Notes: generated by a model not told the origin, from the letters alone. A DNA stretch of 64,000 nt from Luidia sarsii (GCA_949987565.1 OX465107.1:8685721-8749720); one strand, 5' to 3'. Shown: positions 26,097-38,696, counted from the first letter of the stretch. A program made the numbers and translations.

Positions 26097-26285
26097 GCCT
26101 GACGTTTCAATCCTAGCAGGACATTTCTCTGATGTTTCGATCCCAGCAGGACCTTCTCAAAGGGAACCTTTGCCTTTGAGAAAGGTCCTGCCGGGATCGA
26201 AACGTCAGGCCCTCTAACTTTAGATATTACTGTATTGCAGGTCATTTTAGTCAATGAGCAGTTTGCAACAGTTTTTGTATTAACT
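26097..26285. repeat. Hammerhead-like repeat cluster, two minus copies facing one plus copy
   Basis: A minus-orientation copy at 26097-26130, a second at about 26131-26165 and a plus copy at 26170-26212 are packed together. The plus copy reads GCCTTTGAGAAAGGTCC, loop TGCC, then GGGATCGAAACGTCAGGCCC. It is followed by CTCTAACTTTA and, at 26235-26285, the GTCATTTTAGTCAATGAGCA and GTTTGCAACA module. This copy keeps the four-base stem I (GCCT with AGGC), stem II, the GAAAC box and the GTC triplet, so it is the best reference copy in the window. Confidence 0.85.
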
Positions 26286-28469
26286 GATGAAAACTAACTT
26301 GATGAGGCCTTTTCTCTTGTCAACTGAGTGTCCTTTTGTATTTCTTCCTATTCAGAACAGGCATATTTTATACTATTAAATGACAAGAATTTATTAAATC
26401 TACATTCATCAGCAATTCCATGCAAAAGTTGCCTTCATGGTAGCCTGGTGTGTAAGTTCTAATTTTGACTGAAATAAAGAAATTGGAAATATTATTTGGG
26501 AAATAAATCCTCCCTTTAACTGATTGACTTATACAAGAACTGCAATGCATAACCTCCATTCGTCTTCATAAAAGAGAATTACAAATTCTAATCCCAGAAC
26601 TAGCCTCGGGAAAATGTCATGCGAATATTTCAACTGAGCGACTTAACTGCATTTGTCAAAATTAGATATCAATGCCTGTGTGTGCGAAACACCACTTTGG
26701 GTAAAAGGTTTTGGTATCTTACAAATCTTACCCCTTGAGGAAGAGAGTGTTAAATCCATGGCCAGGACACATTGAACTTGAGCAGTTCACAGCGGGCTAC
26801 ATCTGCCTACAGTACATGCACTTATGCACAGAGGCTTATCTGTGAGTTTCAATGCAAATATTAAATTGGCTTATAAAATCACTTCCTTTGAAGGCAAAGG
26901 CCAACTTTCTGTTTTGTGGGCGCGGTATTTGTTTGTTTCCTCGATTTAGGAATTTCACAAGGTTTCCACGACCCAGAATAAATTAGATTTGCCAGTTGAG
27001 CTTAAAGTTACGGAGAAGGCTGAAATTGTTTTATAGTGTCATTCCAATTTTGGGATCTTTGCAGGACTTCCAAGCATGAGTATTTTTCCTCTTATACAAT
27101 TGATAGGTGCTGTATTTGTTGATTTGTATTCCTTGGCAAATTTTGTGTCAGTGAGCTCATTTTTCAGCATGCCCATTGAAACCTTCAATTGCACAATTCT
27201 GAATCTAGTACAAAGTTGTCCTTACAGATTCTTAAAAGAGAGAACACTAGATATGATTTGGATTGCACTTGGGTCTCGTTCAAGCTTGTGTTTCTTCCTT
27301 TCCACATCAATTATTACCCCTTACTTACTAATGGTAATACAGGTCAGGCCTCATAACCTTTGACTTTTGACTCTGCCCTTTGACCTAATATAAGGAAGTC
27401 AATTTTGCAAACCTCTATGAGTAAAAGCTGAACTTTAATATAGGTCTTCCTCTTTTAGACGATTTTAAACACCATATTTCTATACCCCAGAATTTCCATA
27501 CAATTTATTCTGCTTTCAGAAATATCTATCATACAAAAATTACATTATTGCATCTGTATGTGATAACTCAAATATTATGTTTCTGATTTACAATATCCAT
27601 ATTCCCATAGGGGCCTATGTGCTCTCCCGGAGGTGCTAAAGTTGTGCATATCTGAGTACAGCCAATATAAACAAATTTAATTTAGAGACAGCGATTAAAG
27701 GAGCAGTGGAAGTGCACTTGAGAGTTTGTCATTCCACCCCATGTGATCGCAAACAGAATAGCGTGTGAAATTGGGCATACGTGAGTGGTATTGAAATGCC
27801 TTAGCATCGCGACTGACCTGATTTGATGGCACGATAACACAGATGCTAATACTATGAAATGCCTGATTGCTGGACGGTTAAAACGACAAGTGGTTTGTAG
27901 GTATCATACCTGCACACATCATGAATTCCCTTGCAGGGACCATTAAAAAAAATCACAAGAAACATGTGCGTGAAATGCCAAAGTCTTCCATCACAATTAC
28001 AGCAGAAATAAATCTCAGCTCATGAGGGCATTTTGGATGATACAAAAAAGACTAAAAAATGCTAAAAGACATAGGCCACAACAATGTACATTCTCTCTCG
28101 TCAATACACAATATGTGCTACGGTAACATGTGGCAATTCACACAAGAAACCCAAGTACACACAGATTTGTTTCCCAACAAACAAAATAGAGATTCTCTAA
28201 ATTGCACTTGCATCTGCATCTTGCATCAAGTCCACAAATGCTGATAGGACTAAATTAGGACTAAAGGTCGACTATCAAGTATTTATCTTTGGCAGGCAGA
28301 CATCTTGAAGCATGCAAAGATATGACAGCAGTGAAAGCCTTGAATTGATAAAAGAGTCTGAGTGGTGGAAAATACGACTAAAGTCAGACCCGGGTCTGGG
28401 TCCAAGTCATAAGTCAAATAGATGTACACCCCTTGAGGTCAAAACAAGGCCTTTGTTTGTTGCATATAC

Positions 28470-28595
28470 TAAGGCCGTGTCCGATACAGGCTTCCAGAGC
28501 TATGGCTAGAGGGCTACTGTCTTCGCATCTCCGTGTATTTCCAATAGGGGAAGACCTAGACCTAGCTCTAGACGTTCGATTCGGACACGGCCTTA
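28470..28595. mobile_element. 126-bp MITE with perfect 15-bp terminal inverted repeats
   Basis: The left end TAAGGCCGTGTCCGA and the right end TCGGACACGGCCTTA are exact reverse complements. The interior contains further partial complementarity (CTAGAGGGCTACTGTCTTC against GGGGAAGACCTAG and CTCTAG). There is no coding capacity. It is a short non-autonomous DNA transposon. The target-site duplication is not clear. Confidence 0.9.
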
Positions 28596-28809
28596 GCTAC
28601 ACTTTTGCCATTGTCTGATTACTGATTTGCCCATTAAGATAGTGATGTAATGACATCAGTTGGAAAGGTTTAGCAAGAAATTAAGCCAAAAAAATTAGCA
28701 ATTTTCAGGGAAATCTACACAAAATAAATGAGGTACATGTACATGTATAGGAATGAATGTAGATGTGACTGCCACAGCAGTGTATGAATGCTGAAATCTC
28801 ACAAACACT

Positions 28810-29060
28810 CATGATTTGAATCGAGATCTAAATCGCAGTTCTTCTTGCGATTTTTCAGAAACATCGCCAGTATTTGCCAGGCACTGTGTGGACGCTATGG
28901 AAAAGAGAAAATTGATAATTCAGTACGCGCAGATAAACATTTGGCATCGCTATAACTTGCTGTTTATCTCCACACGGCTGCGTGCAAACCGTACATTGTA
29001 AAAAATAATTCAAATAATTGCGATTCAAATTGCAATCCAAACCGTAGTCCATGTTTTTTT
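28810..29060. repeat. Foldback repeat with GATTTGAATCG / CGATTCAAAT arms
   Basis: The left arm ATGATTTGAATCGAGATCTA and the right arm AATTGCGATTCAAATTGCAA are roughly inverted, and internal words (GATAAACAT, TTTATCTCCAC) recur near 35820-35870. It is related to the repeats at 10147 and 62820. Degenerate copies, not an intact element. Confidence 0.55.
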
Positions 29061-29743
29061 TTTTAATTAGCGCGATTATTTGCTGGCCACTGCATGTGTG
29101 AATGCTACCAATACTGGGTAATTGAAAATCGGTAAGTTACATCCCACAATTCAATACGCACAAATTAACATGCGGCGTGACCACAATGAGCTGATTATTA
29201 CCACATGATTGCGTGCAATAAGACTGCGAGTCATTGTGCTCTAATAGCAACACATTGCACATGAGGCAGGGTTTCCTCTGGAAGTTTGTGAGGCCGAGGT
29301 GACAAAAGATAATTTACTAAATGACAGCGTTAAGCGTTTCTCCGAGAATATTGTGAATCTGTGGTGTTAACTGATAATTTGCTCAATTAATGTGGTTTGA
29401 TATATGCATAAACATACAGTGATATAAGAAAAGGCATCAGATACATGTAGATATACCATAGAGCACAAAGCTATGCATAGAGCATGGAGGAAGGAAAAGG
29501 CTTCCTCCATACATAGAGCAAGGAAACAGGCTCTATGCATGTACAGAGCTACTGTAGATCATGGCTAAAGTAACCGAGCTGGCAAAATTGGCTCTTTGGG
29601 GAACTCCGCGTGACCTTTGCGGTTACACATTGACCTCGATAGTAAGTGAAATAAAGCCACTTCTTCCTGCAAACATGAAGAAGTTTGATAATTTTGCATG
29701 GTGTGGAAGTATAAACCATGTTGTGGTAGTGTTAAGCCGAATG

Positions 29744-29933
29744 GAGCGTTTCCATTGCACTTATCAACGCGGCATTTTTCCTGGGCAGAGGTCAGCCAGT
29801 AAAAGTGACCACTGGACTCAGTTAAAGTATCCAAGAGGAAAGTTTACTGGGCCGTTTCCACTGGATTTAAAATGGGAAAAGTAACCGTCGTCTCCGTGAG
29901 TTTTACCCAAAAAAGTCCAGTGGAAATGCAACT
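29744..29933. mobile_element. MITE-like element, variant of the GCACTGGACT family
   Basis: The left end GAGCGTTTCCATTGCACTT is mirrored by the right end, which reads AGTTGCATTTCCACTGGACT on the other strand. The AAAAAAGTCCAGTG terminus is shared with the element at 36062-36410. A GGGCCGTTTCCACTGGATTT block lies inside, at about 29850. No coding frame. Confidence 0.65.
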
Positions 29934-31622
29934 TCAGGGAATGAATACATACCTATGAAGAGCTCCATGGTCCAAGTCGGCGATTATCTCGTATATCATC
30001 AAATCAGTGGTGATACCATGAGCATCATTGCTTCAGTTTTAAATTCCATGAAGACCCACACATCCAACCAATGGAGAGCAGTGTGCTTTCGAGCAGAAGT
30101 GGCATTGGCAAATGGCGCAGAAATTCCACTGGAAAAGGTTACTGCTGACTTCAACCAGCACTTATCCTTATCTTTTAATGACTTCAGCAGCGACTTGGAA
30201 GAGGAAAGTAAAGTCTGTACAGAGGATTGTCAGTGATTCCTGTCTCTCTGTACAGCAGACAGATGGAGAACTGTTTCAATAAGTGACCCCTATTGGCTAT
30301 TGCACGCATTTGGAGGCCCTGCACGGGCTGAATTAGATTCATGCGCCACGTCAGAATGCCGGTAATACTGAGTCAAGATAACACTGCCAGCGGCTCTTTC
30401 AGATATGAAAGAACTGTTCCCATCCTCCCTGCGTTAGATAACGGTCTTAAGATAAGAAAAAAATTACTCTATCGTTTGACACGCATAGTTCAGATATGGG
30501 AGAATTCTGGGTAGTGTTTTGCTGAAAGGCAGCAGAGGGCTTACCCTAGGAATGTCTCATGCCCTTGTAAACACTGGATTGACTGGAAGTTAATCAGGGT
30601 CTTATACACATGCAGCTGCTTGATGCTTAAGTCTTTAATCTAGGTTTACTCTTGTGACTGGGAGAAGGCTAGCAATTGAATGTCCCTAATACTTGTTTCA
30701 CTGATGTCGGTGTCAGGAATACCGGAAACGTTTGGGAGATTGCACAAGTCTATCAGTATCACAAGCTAGGCAGCAATGTAAGTGCCAATAACTGGTTGCC
30801 CAATAAGCAAACTAGCTCCATGCCAAATGAGAAGATTCATGCGGTTGGGCCACAAAACTGCCCGAATCAGCAGATGTTCCTAAGGCAGAGATGCAAACCT
30901 TGTAGCACTGGTAACTTCAGGATGATGGCAAGACAAACAAAAAGAGAGTAGACGTCATCCCCTAGACGGCATGAACCAGAATTTTGGCCAAGGTCCACAG
31001 CCTCAGTGGAAACAAATCCAGTATAATCAAACTGACAGATGAGTATATACCTCTTGCCAACGAGACGACATGCTTTCTGGATGCATGGGTTGATGATCAG
31101 CAGGTGACCCTGCCAAACACGCAGGCAAATGGATGTACAGACCTTGCAGTACCAGATGGATCCTAGGAAAATTACTTCTGACACTGACCTGACGCAGAGC
31201 ACTGGGCGTCCAATATCCAGGAAACATTAATTACGGAGTTTCCGCGAGTCTCCCAGGCAGTGACCACTCATGGCTGACAACATCACACTTCACTTCAGCT
31301 CCGATATATTGACAACGGTCTCACAGATTTGCGCAAGGTGTGCACCCACGTCTTACGTGCAACTTCTCGCAAACTGTCAGCTCTTCTTTGACCACAAATT
31401 TGAAGAAAATTTAAGTTCTTTTGTCACGATTTTTCCCCTGCACACAGCAATTAATTGGACTCTGACCCATTGGGAAGCCTCAGCAAAATCATAGTCCCTC
31501 TTCAGTTGATAAATGAGGAACATAACAAAATAACAATAACTGAAATTGATAACTGAAATTTAATAACTGAATTTAATAACTGAAATGACCAAAATGCAAA
31601 ATGCAAATCTTAAAAAATGTTT

Positions 31623-31667
31623 AGGGCCTGACGTTTTGATCCCAGCAGGACCTTTCTCAAAGGCAGA
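31623..31667 (-). repeat. Hammerhead-like repeat, minus copy
   Basis: On the minus strand it reads GCCTTTGAGAAAGGTCC, loop TGCT, then GGGATCAAAACGTCAGGCCC. Stem I and stem II are intact, and GAAAC is changed to AAAAC. The module with ACCAAAATGCAAA (complement of TTTGCATTTTGGT) lies just to the left at about 31590. Confidence 0.8.
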
Positions 31668-32066
31668 TGTTTTTTTCTCAGATGATAAATGAATAAATGG
31701 TTCTCAATCAGATTTTCTAATCAGGAGTAGAGCGTGTAATTTGATATTTGCTTAATCATGAGGCCACACAGATGCATGAATTATGCAAGAGCAATCACCA
31801 GGCATCTGTTCTCATTAACAACCCTCCTGATCTCCATTTCTGAATCATTTCATCTGATGTCATAGGATGGGAAGGGATGGAAAATCCATGCCAAAACCAC
31901 AGACATAAAAAACAAATTCAGGAAAAGGGCAATGCGTAAGGGTGCAGAAGTAATGGAGTCAACCTGTTCGGGACTGTTGACAAGAAAATTTTCAGGAAGT
32001 GATATACAAAAATGTTGCAAACTGCTTACTGACTAAAATTACCAAAATGCAAATCTTAAAATTTAG

Positions 32067-32355
32067 GGGGCCTGACGTTTCGATCCTAGAGGGACCTTTC
32101 TCAAAGGCAGAGTGACAAGGACAAAACAGAAACATGTACACGAAGGAAGGGGGAAATCTTTGGGCCTCTTCTCACTAATCCCTACCCTACTCCTTGCCCT
32201 TCCCTTTGATCTCTCCCTACCAGCTTTACTCTTTGTCCTTTGTTTCTCATCCGTGTCCTATTCACTCTCTTCCCCCTTCCTTCGTGTAGATATCTGTTTT
32301 GTCCTTGTCACTCTGCCTTTGAGAAAGGTCCTGCTAGGATCGAGACGTCGGCCCA
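32067..32355. mobile_element. 289-bp foldback element ending in two inverted hammerhead-like copies
   Basis: A minus copy (32067-32111) extended by GCAGAGTGACAAGGACAAAAC faces a plus copy (32312-32355) preceded by GTTTTGTCCTTGTCACTCTGC. The arms are therefore about 60 bp of near-perfect inverted repeat around a ~170-bp T/C-rich loop. The left flank carries the TTGCAAACTGCTTACTGACT module. The pairing of long inverted arms suggests that this is a mobile unit in its own right. Confidence 0.8.
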
Positions 32356-33035
32356 CATTTTCAGGAAGTTGAATTTAAAAGAAAAATTTTAAGAATTTGA
32401 GGCTGACACTTTCCAGAGGCAATATTTACACAAACATTTTTTTGGGGAAAAGCACCAAAAATGCTGTAATCCATAAGGATTCTGAATCTCAGAAAAACCC
32501 AAATTTGATTACGATTAGACTCAAGTGCCCATATACAGTAAACGACTGATAGAAAATGGCCGACAGCTTCAATGTCCTAATTGGAAACAACGAATGCACT
32601 GTGTTAAATGAGGCTCCTAATTACTCAGTGCAATTGGCATATTATTACAGTAGTCTGGGCATGGTCTGGGCTAGCAGCATGCCACCAGCAGTGCAGTGTT
32701 TTGACAGAGACACAGCTGTACAAAGTCTCCTCCACTGATCCAGCCAGTGCCCCCCCCCCCTCCCAACAGTTGGAGGACATTTCAGTTAAATGAAATGGAG
32801 CATATTACTGGTAATTGACACACACAGTAAGATCCCTGCATAGTCACATGTACATGCACATATTTGAAACCAGCCATGAGTTGCCACACAACTTGGACCC
32901 CAATTCACTGACAAGATAATGTATGGACAAGTGCCTGCTGCATAGTCTACTCAACAGGGGTGTTCATACAGTACTCGTACACAGTACTTGTACTATTTTT
33001 AAAATTTCGATTCAAATCACGATTACCAGTATTTG

Positions 33036-33055
33036 GGCAGTGGAAACGGCCCTAC
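33036..33055. repeat. Isolated end of the GGCCGTTTCCACTG repeat
   Basis: AATTTCGATTCAAATCACGATT followed by GCAGTGGAAACGGCCC is the inverse of the left end at 10147. It shows the likely terminal motif of that repeat family. Confidence 0.55.
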
Positions 33056-33345
33056 TATCTCAGTAGCATTCAGGAGATCTACAGGAAGGAGTGAGTTATG
33101 GCAGACTGCCATTAAATGCACAGGCTTCCAAGAAAATGTGGCTGATAGGAACCCCCCCCCCCCCAATCTGAGAAAAAGACAAGGGATTAGTCAGAAATCA
33201 GAGGTCACTGCCTCCATCAAATGTCAGATAAACAATTCCTGAATCCCAGATCTACAATCCGGTTGTTGTCTTAGTGCATAGCCAATGCATACATACTGAT
33301 CCAGCGTTCCTGCACCGTCCTAAAAAATCAATTCCAGAAATAAGA

Positions 33346-33421
33346 GGGGCCAACGTTTTGATCCCAGCAGGAGCTTTCTCAAAGACAGAGGGTCCTGCTA
33401 GGATAGAAACATTGGGCCCAC
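33346..33421. repeat. Hammerhead-like repeat, overlapping minus and plus copies
   Basis: A minus copy (33346-33390, with GTTTTGATCCCAGCAGGAGC) runs straight into a plus copy (33387-33421, GGTCCTGCTAGGATAGAAAC, then ATTGGGCCC). The ATTTGCATTTTGGTCAGTAA / GCAGTTGGCAACATTTG module follows to 33470. Confidence 0.8.
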
Positions 33422-33514
33422 CTAACTTTCGAAATTTGCATTTTGGTCAGTAAGCAGTTGGCAACATTTGTTTGCTTAAATCACTCTAACACATAAATTT
33501 GTTGACTATTTGGG

Positions 33515-33605
33515 AAGGCCACCATCAGATGATAAGAGCACTGGAACACAAAACAAGAGGTCTAAGTGTTCAAATTCCCGGTCCAGTCAAAGTTTTCTGC
33601 GCCAT
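33515..33605 (+). mobile_element. tRNA-derived SINE fragment, plus strand
   Basis: ATCAGATGATAAGAGCACTGG resembles a tRNA A-box region, and GTGTTCAAATTCCCGGTC, about 30 nt later, resembles a B box. The tail CCAGTCAAAGTTTTCTGCGCC matches the tail of the minus-strand element at 42358-42446. The cloverleaf is damaged, so it is a SINE head and not a functional tRNA gene. Confidence 0.7.
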
Positions 33606-36061
33606 TTTTCTTTCTTCTTTTTTTAGTTCCCTGTCAGTTTTCCCTTTCTTTGTAAGAAATAAATATAAATTCCATGACTTTTCCACAGTAACATTTTTAA
33701 AATCAGGAACGTTTTTCCTTTTCCAATTTCAGCTAAACTCAGATAAACTTGAGTATCAATAGAATGGACATTACTGTTTCAAGTCAGAACAGGTAAAACA
33801 CATGTAACAATCATTAATCCAGTCACACTCAGTCACACTTTTCAAAGAAGAAAAAGAAAGATGGGCAAAAAAACAAAGATTCCCCACCCCCATCTTTGGA
33901 AAGCAGTTTACTTTAGCGTGGAGGGCAGAAAATGTTTCTCAATTTGCAAATAGAAAATTCAAGAAATAATCACGGAAACATTCATATAATCAGAGGAGGG
34001 TATCCCGGCAAATCAAAATTGCTCATCCACATTGAACTGAAAGTGAATTGCCATTGGTGAGATACACTGATGACATTACACTGATAGAGCACGCATGCTA
34101 GAACATGACAGGCAGAACATTGCAGCATGACTCCTTGCACACTTGAAGCTCATTCTCCTTAATTGGTGACCTTCTCGGCAGCGTTAGAAGTGGCACATGC
34201 TTGTAAATGCTGACCTGATTCATACAGGGCATTCACAGGACACAAAGCACACCTCAGTTGAGACATTGGATTTCACAAAGCCTTACAATGCAGCATCGTA
34301 ACTCAACTTGCGATTGATAACCAATCATACCTTTTCATAGGTCATATGGTTTCTGTGCATCTCTCATCGCCTCGCCATTGATTGAAGCTACGATGCGTTT
34401 CATGAAATCATCCACTGGGAACAATTTCGTACAGCCGCATCAGTGTGAAAATCTTGTATTCCACAATTCTTCACTCAGCATGAAACAAGAGTGATTTGGG
34501 TTGGCAAAGTGATCTTGTGAACCATAATATTTTGTGCTAAAGCAAATGTTAGTGCTTAAGCGGCTCAGTGAAATTGGCGCCTGAAGGTTTTGCATGGTGG
34601 AATCACAATGTAGAATGCATGCAGCGACACACCATGTTTAATCTCTACGTAGCAATTCTAGAGATTTTGTGGCTCTGGAAAGTAGCCAGTGTCTCAATAT
34701 AGGCCTTCAAAGCAGCCTTCCTCTCAGGAAAGCTAGAAGTCTCCAAAGAAAACCAGGAAGGATGGATTGCAAACTGACAAAGCTATCTTTCTGAAAATCA
34801 AATTGTCAAATTTACCCATGGACTTTTTCTACAATACTCCCTCACACACGCACATCTTTGCGAAGATAAACAGAAAATTAGCTTGAGCTGTGAAAATCAA
34901 GCCGTAATAACTAACCCATCCCGCAGTGGATTCTTGCTTGGCAACTCTTCATTATTAGTTTTATTTGAGAGTGGTGATTTTCTTTTCGGGGCAGGCATTT
35001 TTTTCTTCTTCAAGTTTTATTTGATTCTGGAGGGTGTTCGTGTTAATTTCATTTGGTGGTTGGCTCGTGGAGATGTGGTAAGTGGGTGAGTGAATAGGCG
35101 GCTGCCCCTCGGTCCAGATTAAATTTGATTTAAGATGGACCAAAGCCTCATTTCTACCCCCATAGATAAACCTGCGAGATGCCTTCGGGCTGGGGCCTTA
35201 TCAGCTTATGATGCCCTGCTTCTGTGGGATCTCTGCTGGGTTATCGAGGAGAGAGGGGAGGTTCTTCTCTTTTTGGAGAAGGAATCGTGGTTAATAACTC
35301 GACTGGGCGGGTCTCAATGATAGCGTGGGGCAAGTAGCAGCACATAGCGACAGACAATATCTCTGGCAGATCCCAACCAAGCCCTCAGGAGTGGAGTCTG
35401 TCAATACAAGGAGGGCAGTCGCACGACCTATTTAAATGCTGAACAGCAAAGAGCACATCCATCTCTGACCAGGGCGTACTGATTTCACCTCGTGGGTGAA
35501 GGTTAGCGCTGGTTTTGAAAAAAAAAAAATAATCACGATATAACAATATACTGATAGGAGGCACCATTTCAAATACCGTACCCACTGTTTAAGATACCCA
35601 TCTTTACCAACTAAAATATCCTCAAAAGGTGCCTTCACACTACTAGGAAAAAGCATGATTCACTTTCAGGAATCTTTTCATTTATTTACTTATTTTTCAT
35701 GAACTCAAAAATCTCACTAATGATTGTGATTTGAATCGCAATCCAAATCTCAGTACGTTTTGCGTTTTATCGGAAACAGTGCGATTATTGAGCGCTACCG
35801 AGAACTGAACCACAAAATGTGCACAGATAAACATCCTGCATCACTATGATATAAGGTGTTTATTACTGCGTGGTAGCATGAGATAAAATCAATACACATT
35901 GTACACAGGCAGTTTTGAGGCACAGGTTAGCTTCCTGTTGGCCACTCATGGGTCACTTTTCAGGCATGCACAGACTACGTTGGGCATAAAAAAAACACCC
36001 CACCCAAAAAAAACCACAATTTTTTTCACACGATGTTTAATATCTTTTGAGAATGATTGTG

Positions 36062-36410
36062 GCTTTTAAGCCGTGTTTGCACTGGACTTTTTTTCCAGAG
36101 ACTGTGGGTAGCATTCCAATGATAACTCTTACCAGCATATCACCGTGGGTAAACAACGGTAAAACTTAACTGACTGATTAAATACAAAGGCATGAGAAGT
36201 CGCATCTGCACTGGACTTTACGACTCGTTTAAACTGACCTGGTCAATTTGACCGGGCAGATGTCAGTTGTTAACTTACCCATTTGAGCCGGGAGAGTTAC
36301 CTGGGAGGAAAACTTCCTGGGCTGTCCGCATTGGACTTAAAATGGTCAAGTTACCTATTTTCTTGGTTAGTTTCCCCCAAAAAAAGTCCAGTGCGGACAG
36401 GGCTTTCAAG
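36062..36410. mobile_element. ~350-bp MITE with TTTGCACTGGACTTTTTTT ends
   Basis: The left end GCCGTGTTTGCACTGGACTT and the right end, read on the other strand as GCCCTGTCCGCACTGGACTT, match over about 28 bp including flanking CTTxxAAGCC. The interior repeats the word CACTGGACTT at about 36210 and 36330. This suggests multiple tandem or nested copies like those at 3292-3613 and 29744-29933. No coding frame. Confidence 0.78.
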
Positions 36411-37784
36411 GAGCCAGTAAACTCAACGCTGTTGACAAGCATAGTGAAGTTACCTGCTCTCTTCAGAGCCGTATTCATTCTCAAAAGATAATAATATACC
36501 GGTACATGGTGTATGCAAACTCTCCATCCTGTGATTCCACCATGTAAACCTCCAAGTCTCACTAAACTGAACACCCTTCCAAATAACTACGTTCTTGCAC
36601 CAGGGCAACATTCATGCATCTCTGCAAATTCCCCCTAACACATTGCTTTCATAACGTGCTGGCCAGGCACAATGCAACCCACTGTCACCTGTAATTCCTG
36701 CAGCAAGTTCATGGGCAGCCTCTGGTGGAGTCCAGCCGTTCCACCTGCTATGAATATCAGATACAATTAGTTGCTCCGACTGCGCCTTACAATTATAAGA
36801 TGGATCGTGTTACCGCCTCCTCGTCATCATCTTGAACAGAGCCGACATCAGTGAGTTAACATCTGGGCATTGCCTTCATAGCATCACTGGGTTGTCACAC
36901 TGGCTAGGAATTGGCATTGCAGGCACAGTCTCAATGATAGGGTGGTTTACTTGTCTTCTTCATAATGCATTTGCATGCAAGCGGTGCAGTTGATGAACTG
37001 TACACAGTGCATGCTACTGCATAAATGTTTAATGTGTTCGGCTGTGTCGGCCCGCTGTTGTGATTGTTAGGTGTTTTGGGAGGTCATTTGACTAGACATG
37101 CTTTACTTACAGACGCCAGTCACACCCTATGAACAGCATCCCATCCTCAATGCTCCAAGTCTGCCCCTTCTTTCCTTAGCAATCCATTTAGGATTGGTTC
37201 AAGACTTGCTTAAGCCTCTTACATCTGTATGGATTTTTAGACTTGGTTCCAATAGCCGTACATTTAGCACACACTGACATACACATATGGGCCCTTTTTA
37301 TAGCTTTGTCTAATCTGTAATCCTCACGTCAAAAAAATCTTACCATTCAGTTGCACAGCTTTAGATATATCCAAAATGCAAGGCATAGATTACCCTGCAC
37401 ATACATGTGTAGGCAGTCTAGCATATATAATCAAAGGAAAGCATATCTCTGCAGCTCACTTGTTTAACTTTCACCGTAGTAATGCTGTCCGGCTTAGCCA
37501 TGAGAAAAAATGGATGAAGCGTCTTTGGACTATTCAACCACATGGTCTCAACATCCAGGAGGGTAGTGACTTTAGAACACCATGCATGCTTTCTGATAAT
37601 CCTTTTTTGTGTGAGATTTGCATTTTTGCAAATTTTTTGTAATTTTTAGTCAGTAAGCAGTTTGCAACATTTTTGTTTTTCACTTCAAGTATCTATCTAC
37701 CTTGGTAGTTTCAGCTTGTTTTAGCACACTGCCCCTCACCAGAAGTCATGAATACGATATTTAACTTTGAGTTGGGGATAATGT

Positions 37785-37912
37785 AATTCAATGAGGGATT
37801 GCCCGATTGCCTGCTGACAAAAATACCGGCAGCTCAGGTGGGATTTGAACCTGCAACACCTGCTGTCTCGACGGACGTCTTAACTACTGGAACACCGAGT
37901 TGGTCCAGGTCA
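37785..37912 (-). mobile_element. tRNA-derived SINE, minus strand (Ser/Leu-type head)
   Basis: On the minus strand TTCCAGTAGTTAAGACGTC resembles a class II tRNA A box. It is followed by a long variable-arm-sized spacer and GCAGGTTCAAATCCCACC, a clear B box. The tail continues into CGGGCAATCCCTCATTGAAT, and a similar word is found in the 682-961 duplication. The cloverleaf is eroded and there is no CCA-type end. Confidence 0.72.
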
Positions 37913-38458
37913 TGAGGTGGATTAGTCTTGGTTTGGATAGCCGACCGTGATCTGCATGTGTACACACGTGTATGTAGATACTCGCAAAGAGATCCGCATT
38001 GAATTGAGCTGTTGACTGGTCTTGTGTGGGTGCGTACGTGTGTTTGCGGATCATTCAGGACAGTATTCATTGTGCCCTCATACATCGGGCGTTAGAGCAT
38101 CTCAACCAATGTCTTGAACCAAGACAAGTGGTGGATTTGAATCGGCTTACTGGTAGCTATGGGTACCGCGTAGCATCACATACGTATAGCAATATGATTT
38201 TACATTGAGGTACCCACCACTATGCAGGTAGGAATCAAATACATGTCTGTGAATGAGAGCTGAAAAAATGTTGCTCAGATTGCAATGTAAATTGCTTGGG
38301 TTTTTTCTGAGTGTGAACAGACCCATCTTAGCACTTAAGATGTCTGTAATGAAAGAACCTCTTGACTTACTATATCCAAACGCATCTAGTAGATTCTCTC
38401 TCGTTCACCAATGACCTATACTGGATTCCTCCTGGTACGGTACGTGCTGTTATTCAAA

Positions 38459-38696
38459 AGGCCTTTTCACACGACGCTGAAAAAACTCTCAAGGCTTGAG
38501 AAAATGTCTCCTGCATGAGAAATCTTACAAGAGTGCCATCGTGTGAAAGGTTAGCAATGCTTGAGAGTGACAGACGTCCCTGGTGAACACTTCAGAGATT
38601 TTGTTGTACAGTAGGTCCGGACCTCCGCCAAATCTTAAAGCATACAATTCCAAAGTAAACAATCCCCCTCGGAAATTCATCGTCTGAAAAGGGCCA
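38459..38696. mobile_element. Possible MITE with GGCCYTTTCAxACGACG ends
   Basis: The left end GGCCTTTTCACACGACG and the right end, read on the other strand as GGCCCTTTTCAGACGATG, are similar. The interior has CTCTCAAGGCTTGAGAAAAT and AATGCTTGAGAGT, which are partly self-complementary. The ends match imperfectly. Confidence 0.45.

Noticed and set aside
29955..30236. 93-codon plus-strand frame with plausible composition.
   Set aside because: It lies beside and partly within MITE-derived sequence and has no splice, promoter or family evidence.
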